DNA of 6,943 nt, from the NCBI GenBank assembly GCA_013388565.1, contig JACAEZ010000127.1, positions 1 to 6,943 of the forward strand, read 5' to 3'. The stretch is from Campylobacterales bacterium. Its GTDB lineage: Bacteria > Campylobacterota > Campylobacteria > Campylobacterales > JACAEZ01. Numbering within the stretch: position 1 is the stretch's first letter; the number at the start of each line of letters is the position of its first letter. This document shows, one piece after another, positions 1 through 6,488 of the stretch. The position numbers were made by a program, and so were the translations under genes. The notes beneath the pieces are model-generated. The model saw only the letters and a list, made by a program, of their open reading frames with translations. It searched no databases and was not told where the DNA came from.

Positions 1-1709
1 GTGTTAAAAATTCTAAAATCAAACAAGTTGCATCTGGAAGATTTGGGGTTACTCCAGCATATTTAAGAAGTGCAACTGAAATTCAAATAAAAGTAGCTCA
101 AGGTGCAAAACCTGGTGAAGGTGGTCAATTACCTGGGCATAAAGTAACACCACTGATTGCAAGTTTAAGATATACAGTTCCAGGTGTTACACTAATTTCT
201 CCTCCGCCTCATCATGATATTTACTCAATTGAAGATTTAGCACAACTTATTTTTGATTTAAAACAGGTAAATCCAGAAGCAAAAATCTCTGTAAAACTTG
301 TCTCAACAGCAGGTGTCGGAACAATAGCAGCAGGTGTTGCAAAAGCTTATGCAGATAAAATCATCATCTCCGGTGCAGATGGTGGAACAGGGGCTGCTCA
401 ACTTAACTCTATAAAATTTGCTGGAAATCCTTTAGAATTAGGACTTACTGAAGCACATAATGCTTTAAAAGTAAACCATTTAAGAGAGTTTGTAACATTA
501 GAGGCAGATGGCGGATTGAAAACTGGTCTTGATATTGTGAAAGTAGCTTTAATGGGTGCTGAAAATTTTGGTTTTGGTACAAGTGTATTGACAATTTTAG
601 GTTGTAAAATTTTGAGAGTTTGCCATTTAAATACTTGTACAGTTGGTGTTGCTACTCAAGATGAAGAACTTCGGTCACATTTTGTTGGAACAGTAGATAG
701 AGTTGTAAACTTTTTTACATTGATAGCACAAGATGTTAGAGAAATATTGGCACATTTAGGATACAGAAGTTTACAAGAGATTATTGGTAGAAGTGATTTA
801 TTAAAAGTAATAGATACAGAACTTGCTACAAAATTTGATTTTAGTAGAGTTTTAATGAATTTAGATGGTGCAAATGTTTGTAAAAAAGATAAAAATCATC
901 CTTTTGATTCTAATAAATTTGAAAAAGAGGTGTTAAAAGAGGTATCTGAAGCTATTAAAAATCCAACTACAAATATATCAATCGAGAGAGATATTTGTAA
1001 CTTAAATAGAAGTTTTGGTGCCATGATAAGTGGTGAAATTGCTAAATATTATGGTAATAGTGGATTGAAAGATGGTTCTATAAAAATAAAACTTAAAGGT
1101 GTTGCAGGTCAATCTTTAGGTGCATTTTTAGCAAAAGGTGTATCTATTTATCTTGATGGTTGGGCAAATGATTATGTTGGAAAAGGGATGAATGGTGGAA
1201 AAATAGTCATTAAGCCTAAAAAACAGGGTGAAAAATATTCATGTGCTGGAAATACTTGTCTTTATGGAGCTACTGGTGGAAAACTGTTTGTTGCTGGAAA
1301 TGTTGGTGAGAGATTTGGTGTTAGAAACTCTGGTGCTCAAGCAATAATAGAAGGAACAGGTGACCATGCTTGTGAATACATGACAGGTGGTGTTGTTGTT
1401 ATTTTAGGTTCAACAGGTGTTAATTTTGGTGCTGGTATGACAGGTGGTATTGCATTTGTATATGATAAAGATAGAACATTTTTTGACCATGTAAATCAAG
1501 AGTTGATAGAGCTTCAAAGAGTTGATACAGATTATGCAGGAGAGGCTAGACACTACTTAAATAAGCTATTAAAAGAACATATAGATGAGACAGGAAGTGA
1601 GAAAGCAAAAGCAATTTTAGAAAATTTTAGAGATAGAGTGAAAGATTTTTGGATGGTTAAACCAAAAAATATGAAAAAAGTCCCACTAAAACCAAATGAT
1701 GGAGATTAA
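1..1709 (+). CDS. gltB: Glutamate synthase large subunit, C-terminal part (5' end outside window)
   Basis: GltB is the large (alpha) subunit of glutamate synthase (GOGAT). With GltD it converts glutamine plus 2-oxoglutarate into two glutamates in the cytoplasm. The frame is open from base 3 to the TAA at 1707-1709, giving 568 residues, roughly the last 40% of a family protein of about 1,450-1,500. Fragment residues 1-215 are the FMN-binding synthase domain: [11 protein letters not shown] near 38-48, [11 protein letters not shown] near 65-75 and SGADGGTGA near 123-131. The 3Fe-4S cysteines follow at 201, 207 and 212 (C-x5-C-x4-C, in [12 protein letters not shown]). Residues about 336-491 form the glycine-rich GXGXG beta-helix domain, with many GG/GxG turns such as [18 protein letters not shown]. 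The N-terminal glutaminase domain is not in the window. A TTG at 516 could be mistaken for a start, but the conserved domain continues upstream of it. gltD begins 2 bases after the stop. Identification is very secure. Confidence 0.97.
   Translation, partial: VKNSKIKQVASGRFGVTPAYLRSATEIQIKVAQGAKPGEGGQLPGHKVTPLIASLRYTVPGVTLISPPPHHDIYSIEDLAQLIFDLKQVNPEAKISVKLVSTAGVGTIAAGVAKAYADKIIISGADGGTGAAQLNSIKFAGNPLELGLTEAHNALKVNHLREFVTLEADGGLKTGLDIVKVALMGAENFGFGTSVLTILGCKILRVCHLNTCTVGVATQDEELRSHFVGTVDRVVNFFTLIAQDVREILAHLGYRSLQEIIGRSDLLKVIDTELATKFDFSRVLMNLDGANVCKKDKNHPFDSNKFEKEVLKEVSEAIKNPTTNISIERDICNLNRSFGAMISGEIAKYYGNSGLKDGSIKIKLKGVAGQSLGAFLAKGVSIYLDGWANDYVGKGMNGGKIVIKPKKQGEKYSCAGNTCLYGATGGKLFVAGNVGERFGVRNSGAQAIIEGTGDHACEYMTGGVVVILGSTGVNFGAGMTGGIAFVYDKDRTFFDHVNQELIELQRVDTDYAGEARHYLNKLLKEHIDETGSEKAKAILENFRDRVKDFWMVKPKNMKKVPLKPNDGD
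1701..1704 (+). promoter_or_regulatory. Shine-Dalgarno of gltD
   Basis: GGAG lies inside the last codons of gltB, 7 bases before the ATG at 1712. It supports that start and fits co-translation of the two glutamate synthase subunits. Confidence 0.75.
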
Positions 1710-1711
1710 TA

Positions 1712-3091
1712 ATGCAAGGTTTTATAGATACTGAAAGAGTAGAGCCTACTAAACGAAATGTATTAGAGAGGCTGAAAGATTTTAATGAAATTTATGAAAG
1801 TTTAGATGGTGAAGATGCTAAATGGCAAGCAAATAGATGTGTTCAGTGTGGTGACCCATACTGCATGAATAAGTGTCCATTGCACAACTTCATACCTCAA
1901 TGGTTAAAAAAAGTTAGTGAAAATGATTTTGAATTTGCATTTTTATTATCAAATCATAGTTCACCTTTTCCAGAAATTATGGGTAGAGTTTGTCCTCATG
2001 ATAGACTTTGCGAGGGGGACTGTACATTAAATGATGGATTTGGTGCAATTACTATTGGAGCTATTGAAACATATATCTCTGAAGAAGGTTTTAAAAGAGG
2101 TTTAAAACCAGATTTTTCTATTCAAAAAACAGATAAAAGAGTGGCTATTATTGGCTCTGGTCCTGCTGGTCTTTCATGTGCTACATATTTACTTAGAGCT
2201 GGTATAAATGTAGATATGTTTGAGAGAGCTGATATGGCTGGTGGACTTTTAACATATGGAATTCCTGGATTTAAATTAGATAAAGATGTTGTAAAAAGAA
2301 GAGTTGATATATTGGTTGAAGCTGGATTAAACTTAAAACTTAATTGTGAAGTAGGTAGCAATATTTCATTTGAAGAGATAGATAAAAATTATGATGCTAT
2401 ATTTTTAGGAATTGGAGCTACAAAACCAAATAGTGCAAATGTTAAAAATGAAAATTCAAATGGTGTAATTCAAGCAATAGAATTTTTGACAGAAGTTCAA
2501 AAGAAAAACTTCAATAAACAATATTTAGATAAAGTTGATGTTAAAGGTAAAAATGTTGTTGTAATTGGCGGTGGTGATACTGCTATGGATTGTGTTAGAA
2601 CAAGTATTAGACTTGGAGCTTTATCTGTTAAATGTTTATATAGAAGAGACTCTTATAATATGCCAGGTTCTAAAAAAGAGTATAAAAATGCAATAGAAGA
2701 GGGTGTAGAGTTTGTATTTAATGTTTCGCCAAAAGAGATAGTTGTTGATAACAATAACTGTGTAAAATCTATCATTATGCAAAAAACTTCATTAACTCAA
2801 GCAGATAGTAAGGGCAGACAGAAATGTGAAGTTGTTGAAGGTAATGATTATGAGATTGAAGCAGATATTGTAATATTAAGTTTAGGCTTTTCGCAAGAGA
2901 TACCAGAATTTTTAAAATCATCAAATATAGAGTGCGATAGTAGTGGAAATATAGTTATTAATAGTGAGTTTGCTACAACAAATTCTAAAATATATGCTGG
3001 TGGAGATTGTAGAAGAGGGGCAGATTTAGTTGTAACTGCTGCATTTGATGGTAGAGAAGCTGCTAAAAGTATAATAAAAAAGTTAATTTAA
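1712..3091 (+). CDS. gltD: Glutamate synthase small subunit, FAD/NADPH-dependent
   Basis: GltD is the beta subunit of glutamate synthase. It takes electrons from NADPH through FAD and iron-sulfur clusters to the GltB active site. At 459 residues it is of typical length. The N-terminal Fe-S domain shows C43, C46, C51 and C55 (RCVQCGDPYCMNKCP) and a second set C94, C100, C104 (GRVCPHDRLCEGDC). The FAD Rossmann motif is VAIIGSGPAGLSCA at 144-157, followed by the family stretch GGLLTYGIPGFKLD at 177-190. The NADPH-binding motif is VVVIGGGDTAMDC at 282-294. The C-terminal FAD contact is YAGGDCRRGADLVVTA at 428-443. The ATG start has a GGAG 7 bases upstream and lies 2 bases after gltB. The same fold occurs in other NADPH-dependent oxidoreductases (for example PreT/NfnL types), but adjacency to gltB settles the role. 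Confidence 0.97.
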   Translation: MQGFIDTERVEPTKRNVLERLKDFNEIYESLDGEDAKWQANRCVQCGDPYCMNKCPLHNFIPQWLKKVSENDFEFAFLLSNHSSPFPEIMGRVCPHDRLCEGDCTLNDGFGAITIGAIETYISEEGFKRGLKPDFSIQKTDKRVAIIGSGPAGLSCATYLLRAGINVDMFERADMAGGLLTYGIPGFKLDKDVVKRRVDILVEAGLNLKLNCEVGSNISFEEIDKNYDAIFLGIGATKPNSANVKNENSNGVIQAIEFLTEVQKKNFNKQYLDKVDVKGKNVVVIGGGDTAMDCVRTSIRLGALSVKCLYRRDSYNMPGSKKEYKNAIEEGVEFVFNVSPKEIVVDNNNCVKSIIMQKTSLTQADSKGRQKCEVVEGNDYEIEADIVILSLGFSQEIPEFLKSSNIECDSSGNIVINSEFATTNSKIYAGGDCRRGADLVVTAAFDGREAAKSIIKKLI

Positions 3092-3810
3092 TGCAAGATT
3101 TGTTTATCGAATCTGTATTGTCTGTAAATCGTGAGCTTTTTAACCTAATTAAAAATGGATTAAGTGATTTTCATTTTGTTTATCATGATATTGGTTTTGG
3201 TGGAGATGTAAGTTCTAAAATTGACCTTGTTGCGGAAGATATGTTTGTAAAAAAGCTTTTGCAATTTGGTCAAATATATTCAGAAGAGAGCGGTATAATT
3301 GGAGATGGTGAGTACAAAATTGTGATAGACCCAATTGATGGTAGTCACAATTTATTATCTGGTTTTCCATATTTTGGTACATCTGTATCTTTAGAAAAAG
3401 ATGGAAAAAGTTTTGTTGGCATAATTTGTAATTTAGCAAATGGTGATATTTTTATAAAAACAAAAGAGTATTTTAAAGTTGGTAATTTATTTACAAATGT
3501 TTATAAAGATGAAACTTCAACAGATTTTACAAAAATATCAATCTTTGAAAAATCATATGCAAATGAAAAATTGACACAAAAGTTAATTGAATCATCAATC
3601 AAATTTAGGTCACCTGGTGCTTTAGCTTTATCATTGGCATATGCACATAGAGTTGGGTTTTTACTGTTTAATGGAAAGTTGAGAGAGTTTGATGTAAATG
3701 CTGGACTTTTTATGTGTGAGGATTTAAATATTTATAAAAAAGACAAACTGCTGTTAATTTCAAAAGATTTAAATCTATTCAACAATATACTACAACTTGT
3801 AACGGAGTAA
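3091..3810 (+). CDS. Inositol-monophosphatase-family phosphatase (CysQ/SuhB-like)
   Basis: This is a Mg2+-dependent phosphatase of the inositol monophosphatase superfamily, probably cytoplasmic. It is 239 residues, slightly shorter than the usual 250-270. Visible metal-site motifs are SEESG with E65/E66, DPIDGSHNLLSG at 80-91 (the family's DPIDGTxNxxxG, with D80 and D83), and FDVNAG at 200-205, matching WDxAAG with Phe replacing Trp and D201 as the expected ligand. SKIDLVAED at 42-50 fits the N-terminal metal/loop region. All catalytic acids appear present. The substrate cannot be read from sequence: candidates are inositol phosphate, 3'-phosphoadenosine 5'-phosphate (CysQ type) or a sugar bisphosphate. 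Its ATG shares one base with the gltD stop (TAATG) and has no clear Shine-Dalgarno, so translation probably depends on coupling to gltD. It sits directly upstream of accD, the order I recall for Cj0128c/Cj0127c in Campylobacter. Confidence 0.88.
   Translation: MQDLFIESVLSVNRELFNLIKNGLSDFHFVYHDIGFGGDVSSKIDLVAEDMFVKKLLQFGQIYSEESGIIGDGEYKIVIDPIDGSHNLLSGFPYFGTSVSLEKDGKSFVGIICNLANGDIFIKTKEYFKVGNLFTNVYKDETSTDFTKISIFEKSYANEKLTQKLIESSIKFRSPGALALSLAYAHRVGFLLFNGKLREFDVNAGLFMCEDLNIYKKDKLLLISKDLNLFNNILQLVTE
3804..3807 (+). promoter_or_regulatory. Shine-Dalgarno deciding the TTG start of accD
   Basis: GGAG overlaps the end of the preceding phosphatase gene and lies 6 bases before the TTG at 3814. There is no ATG at the right distance in this frame, and the protein N-terminus from this TTG aligns with other AccD proteins, so the rare start codon is well supported. 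Confidence 0.8.
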
Positions 3811-3813
3811 AAA

Positions 3814-4659
3814 TTGATAAAATTTTCTGAAATTTTTCAAAACATAAGAAAAAAAAGGGCAGAACCGAGTGAAGCTCCTAGCCATTGGGTTAAATGTGCA
3901 AATTGTCAAGCTTTAATGTACTATAAAGAGATTTCAAAACTAAAATATGTTTGTCCTAAATGCAATTTTCACATGAGAATAGGTGTAAATGAGAGGATAG
4001 AGACATTAATAGATGAAAATAGCTTTATAGAGCATGATGGACATTTGAAACCAACTGACCCTTTGAGTTTTGTGGACAAGAAAAGTTATAAAAAGAGAGT
4101 AGAAGAGGCATATGAAAAAACATCAAGATATTCTTCTGCTATTAGTGGTGAATGTAAAATCAATGGTATAACTTCTCAAATAGTAATATTTGATTTTAAC
4201 TTCATGGGTGGAAGTTTAGGGTCTGTTGAAGGGGAGAAGATTTCAAGAGCTGTAAATAGAGCAGTTTCCACACAAACACCTCTTGTTATAGTTAGTGCTA
4301 GTGGTGGTGCTAGAATGCAAGAGAGTACATTTTCACTAATGCAAATGGCAAAAACAAGTGCTGCTTTAACAAAACTTTCAAAACACAAACTCCCCTTTAT
4401 CTCTATATTGACCGACCCCACAATGGGTGGAGTAAGTGCATCTTTTGCATTTTTAGGTGATATTATCATTGCTGAACCAGGGGCTTTGATAGGCTTTGCA
4501 GGGCAGAGAGTTATAAAACAGACAATTGGTGCAGAACTTCCAGAAGGGTTTCAAAGAGCAGAGTTTTTATTAGAACATGGGCTTATTGACATGGTTGTAG
4601 ATAGACATGATTTAAAAAATTGTGTATCTAATTTGTTGAAGATATTTACATCTTCATGA
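3814..4659 (+). CDS. accD: Acetyl-CoA carboxylase carboxyltransferase subunit beta
   Basis: AccD pairs with AccA to form the carboxyltransferase that moves CO2 from carboxybiotin to acetyl-CoA, making malonyl-CoA for fatty-acid synthesis. The 281 residues cover the family core. The N-terminal zinc ribbon has C28-x2-C31 and C47-x2-C50. The crotonase-like carboxyltransferase domain follows, with FNFMGGSLGSVEGEK at 128-142, SASGGARMQE at 161-170, QMAKTSAAL at 177-185, TDPTMGGVSASFA at 200-212, EPGALIGFAGQRVI at 221-234 and LPEGFQRAEFLLE at 242-254. Q231 stands where E. coli has Pro (AGPRVI). The C-terminal tail present in E. coli AccD is absent, which is common outside the Enterobacteria. The start is TTG with a GGAG 6 bases upstream. 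accA, the partner gene, is not in the window. The TGA stop overlaps the rlmH start by 4 bases (ATGA). Confidence 0.97.
   Translation: MIKFSEIFQNIRKKRAEPSEAPSHWVKCANCQALMYYKEISKLKYVCPKCNFHMRIGVNERIETLIDENSFIEHDGHLKPTDPLSFVDKKSYKKRVEEAYEKTSRYSSAISGECKINGITSQIVIFDFNFMGGSLGSVEGEKISRAVNRAVSTQTPLVIVSASGGARMQESTFSLMQMAKTSAALTKLSKHKLPFISILTDPTMGGVSASFAFLGDIIIAEPGALIGFAGQRVIKQTIGAELPEGFQRAEFLLEHGLIDMVVDRHDLKNCVSNLLKIFTSS
4637..4656 (+). other. Perfect 7-bp inverted repeat at the accD/rlmH junction
   Basis: TGAAGAT (4637-4643) and ATCTTCA (4650-4656) are exact reverse complements separated by a 6-base loop. The hairpin sits in the last codons of accD, and its 3' arm ends on the A of the rlmH ATG. The stem has only two G-C pairs, so it would be weak in RNA. 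There is no U tract after it, so it does not look like a terminator. A role in rlmH translation is an inference; chance occurrence in coding sequence is possible. Confidence 0.45.
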
Positions 4660-5117
4660 TAAAGATTAATGTTTATAGTATTGAAAAGAAAGAGGATAGG
4701 TTTGTTGAATCTATTATAAATGAGTTTAAAAAGAGTTCTTTAAATTATGCAAAAATTGAAAATATTGTAATTTTCAATAATAAAATTTCAAATTTTCAAA
4801 AAAACAGTCTTGAAGTAGAAGCTAAATTATCCTATCTTGAAGCATTTAAACCATATTTGAAGGGGTTTAATGTAGCTCTTGATGTAAATGGAAAAATGAT
4901 GGATAGTATAAAATTTAGTAAATTTTTTGAAACAAATAGTGAGATTAATTTTTTTATCGGTGGAGCTTTCGGATTTAGTAAAGAATTTTTAGATTTGTGC
5001 GATGTATCTATCAGTTTAAGTGAAATGACAATGGCACATAAAATTGCTAAAGTTGTGTTATTTGAACAGATATTTAGAGCTTTGACAATTGTAAATAATC
5101 ATCCATACCATAAATAA
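4656..5117 (+). CDS. rlmH: 23S rRNA (pseudouridine-1915-N3)-methyltransferase
   Basis: RlmH is a small SPOUT-class methyltransferase. It uses S-adenosylmethionine to methylate pseudouridine 1915 (E. coli numbering) in helix 69 of 23S rRNA on assembled ribosomes. It is 153 residues against 155 in E. coli. The N-terminal half is divergent. The C-terminal trefoil-knot half is clear: LDVNGK at 75-80, FFIGGAFGF at 99-107 (the family's IGGxxG cofactor loop, with A104 where E. coli has Pro), SLSEMTMAHKIAKVVLFEQIFRA at about 120-142 and the invariant C-terminal HPYHK at 149-153. The ATG overlaps the accD stop by 4 bases and has no good Shine-Dalgarno, so it is probably translated by coupling to accD. 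A hairpin at 4637-4656 precedes it. Genomes of this group often label this gene hypothetical; the C-terminal signature makes the RlmH call strong. Confidence 0.93.
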   Translation: MIKINVYSIEKKEDRFVESIINEFKKSSLNYAKIENIVIFNNKISNFQKNSLEVEAKLSYLEAFKPYLKGFNVALDVNGKMMDSIKFSKFFETNSEINFFIGGAFGFSKEFLDLCDVSISLSEMTMAHKIAKVVLFEQIFRALTIVNNHPYHK

Positions 5118-5118
5118 G

Positions 5119-5124
5119 AGAGGG
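5119..5124 (+). promoter_or_regulatory. Shine-Dalgarno deciding the GTG start of dksA
   Basis: AGAGGG fills half of the 12-base gap after rlmH and lies 5 bases before the GTG at 5130. It is the strongest ribosome-binding site in the window and fixes the non-ATG start. Confidence 0.8.
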
Positions 5125-5129
5125 CAAAA

Positions 5130-5486
5130 GTGAATCCAAAAGATTTAAAAGTTTTTCAAGAGATGTTAATAAGTAGAAAGAGACAAATTGAAAAAAATAT
5201 CAAAACGACTACTAAAGAGTTAGAAGAGTTAAATTCATTAGAATTAAATGATGAAGGTGATATAGCTTCAATTAGTACAGATAATACTATAGATGAAGCT
5301 ATAACATTACAACAACGAAAAGAGTTGGCTGAAATAGAATATGCACTCTCTAAAATATCAAATAATACATATGGTGTTTGTGAAATGTGTGAAGAAAAGA
5401 TAGGGACACATAGACTAAAAGTTAAACCACATGCTAAATATTGTATGGTTTGTAGAGAGATATATGAAAAAAATCCAAAAGGATAG
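5130..5486 (+). CDS. dksA: DksA-type RNA polymerase-binding transcription factor (short form)
   Basis: DksA-family proteins bind the secondary channel of RNA polymerase and, with ppGpp, turn down rRNA promoters and adjust amino-acid genes during starvation. The 118-residue protein has a predicted coiled coil from about 5 to 75, with a tip at 41-46 reading DEGDIA. This fits the DxxDxA motif that gives true DksA its activity. The C4 zinc finger is C84-x2-C87 with C105-x2-C108 (YGVCEMCEEKIG and YCMVC). E. coli DksA is 151 residues; here the N-terminal extension is shorter, as I recall for the Campylobacter DksA-like protein (Cj0125c). It starts with GTG behind a strong AGAGGG. The membrane-protein gene follows after 3 bases. 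Distant relatives (TraR, YbiI) are shorter and lack the long coiled coil, so DksA is the best call. Confidence 0.93.
   Translation: MNPKDLKVFQEMLISRKRQIEKNIKTTTKELEELNSLELNDEGDIASISTDNTIDEAITLQQRKELAEIEYALSKISNNTYGVCEMCEEKIGTHRLKVKPHAKYCMVCREIYEKNPKG
5477..5483 (+). promoter_or_regulatory. Shine-Dalgarno of the membrane-protein gene
   Basis: AAAAGGA at the end of dksA lies 6 bases before the ATG at 5490 and supports that start. Confidence 0.65.
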
Positions 5487-5489
5487 AAT

Positions 5490-6488
5490 ATGAGATTAAA
5501 AAGATATGCTTTTTTTTCAATAGTTTTAATAATATTAATTAGTTTTTATGTATTTACTTTTGAAGGTGGAAGTTATACTATAGAGTTATTTTCTATACCA
5601 GTAAATTTACCTATTGCCATTTGGGTTGCAATAGCACTTCTATTTATTTTTGTAAGTTCATTCTTTCACATGGCTTTTTATAGTTTTAAATATTATTGGA
5701 AAGAGAAATCGGTTGAAAAAGATAAAAAAAATTTTGTAAATTTTATAAAAGAGTTGGTGTTAAATGGTAAAAGTGATATATCTTTTAAATGTAATGATAG
5801 TTTTGGATATGTTGCAAATATTTTAAAATCATTTAATTTAACTCCAAAATTTGATTATAAAAGTGATATAGAAGAGATTGAAAAATTAGTAATTGATTTA
5901 AAATCTATTAAAAATGGTGAAAATATTGATTTAAAATGTTACAAGTTAGATAAAAATAATTGCCATAATATAGAAAATTTGAAAAATCAAATATCACAAA
6001 ACTTACAAAAAGCTGTAGAAATCTTAAGAAAATCTGGTGATTATGGTGAAGATGTTTTACAATTTGCATATAAAAAAGTTGCACAAGATGGTGTTGAAAA
6101 AGATGTAAGAAACTATTTAAATAGTATTAATATAACAAAAGAGATATTTTATATATTAATGAATAGAGCAAAAGAGTTACATTTAACAAATAGTGATATT
6201 TATGAAACTTCAAATAAAGCTGGTTGTTCAACAGATGATTTTATACAATTAGCAGTAAAATTAAAATCAATCTTAAATCCAAATGAGATGATTGCTTTGT
6301 TTGAATATATTTCAAATAAAAATGAAGATGCGATAGAGGCCTATCTTTATACACTTTTAAATTTTGAGATGATAGACAAAGCAAAAGAGATACTTGATGC
6401 TAGTTTAAAAAGTGATTATTTAAAAATTAAAGCTTATTTAGAGTTAAAAGAGCAAAATAAACACTATCCTCTGGAGTTATTTATTTGA
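5490..6488 (+). CDS. Two-TM inner-membrane protein with helical cytoplasmic domain, function unknown
   Basis: I do not recognise a named family for this 332-residue protein. By position it corresponds to the membrane protein between dksA and dusB in Campylobacter (Cj0124c, from memory). Two hydrophobic segments lie at about 6-23 and 38-64. A short polar stretch between them contains a strand-like YTIELFSIPVNLP. A basic segment (KYYWKEK, 67-73) follows TM2, which by the positive-inside rule puts both termini in the cytoplasm. This TM-strand-TM layout resembles LapA/YciS (DUF1049), but I cannot claim homology. The remaining 260 or so residues are charged and mostly helical. The region from about 205 to 320 contains helix pairs such as EDAIEAYLYTLLNFEMIDKAKEILD (two pieces, 279-303) that look TPR- or HEAT-like. 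No catalytic motif is visible; the cysteines at 101, 150, 158 and 246 form no CxxC pair. It overlaps dusB by 4 bases. Confidence 0.85.
   Translation: MRLKRYAFFSIVLIILISFYVFTFEGGSYTIELFSIPVNLPIAIWVAIALLFIFVSSFFHMAFYSFKYYWKEKSVEKDKKNFVNFIKELVLNGKSDISFKCNDSFGYVANILKSFNLTPKFDYKSDIEEIEKLVIDLKSIKNGENIDLKCYKLDKNNCHNIENLKNQISQNLQKAVEILRKSGDYGEDVLQFAYKKVAQDGVEKDVRNYLNSINITKEIFYILMNRAKELHLTNSDIYETSNKAGCSTDDFIQLAVKLKSILNPNEMIALFEYISNKNEDAIEAYLYTLLNFEMIDKAKEILDASLKSDYLKIKAYLELKEQNKHYPLELFI
6473..6476 (+). promoter_or_regulatory. Shine-Dalgarno deciding the TTG start of dusB
   Basis: GGAG in the last codons of the membrane-protein gene lies 8 bases before the TTG at 6485. The nearby ATGs at 6498 and 6501 are out of frame, so TTG is the only plausible start. 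Confidence 0.7.

Noticed and set aside
1..515. Slightly more C-ending codons in the first part of gltB than in the rest (about 12 of 171 against about 14 of 398 by eye)
   Set aside because: The difference is small and the region is the highly conserved FMN domain; it does not justify a claim of recombination or transfer.
516..518. TTG as the start of a 397-codon glutamate synthase gene
   Set aside because: The same frame is open upstream to base 3 and encodes the conserved FMN domain ([19 protein letters not shown]), so this TTG is an internal Leu codon of a gene that begins outside the window.
609..650. Thr after the third Fe-S cysteine of GltB (CTVG rather than the common CPVG)
   Set aside because: The position varies in the family (E. 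coli GltB has CATG), and all three cluster cysteines are present.
2122..2361. Minus-strand 79-codon open frame
   Set aside because: It lies opposite the FAD domain of gltD, has no recognisable motif or ribosome-binding site, and is explained as a shadow of the conserved coding strand.
3215..3439. Minus-strand 74-codon open frame
   Set aside because: It is antisense to the catalytic core of the phosphatase gene, with no family signature.
3809..3840. A/T-only inverted repeats around the accD start (AAAAATT and AATTTTT)
   Set aside because: Pairs of A and T runs are expected everywhere at this base composition and the stems would be very weak.
4176..4469. Minus-strand 97-codon open frame
   Set aside because: It is antisense to the most conserved part of accD (GGSLGS to TDPTMGG); low complexity of the translated peptide reflects the Gly/Ser-rich sense strand.
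4956..4990. Ala in the RlmH cofactor loop (IGGAFG rather than IGGPEG)
   Set aside because: This position varies among RlmH proteins (Ser in the S. aureus protein, from memory), and the other signature residues are intact, so no loss of function is implied.
5611..5634. Exact 7-bp inverted repeat CTATTGC/GCAATAG with a 10-base loop
   Set aside because: It is inside the TM2 coding region of the membrane protein, far from any gene boundary, with a long loop and no U tract; chance is the simplest explanation.
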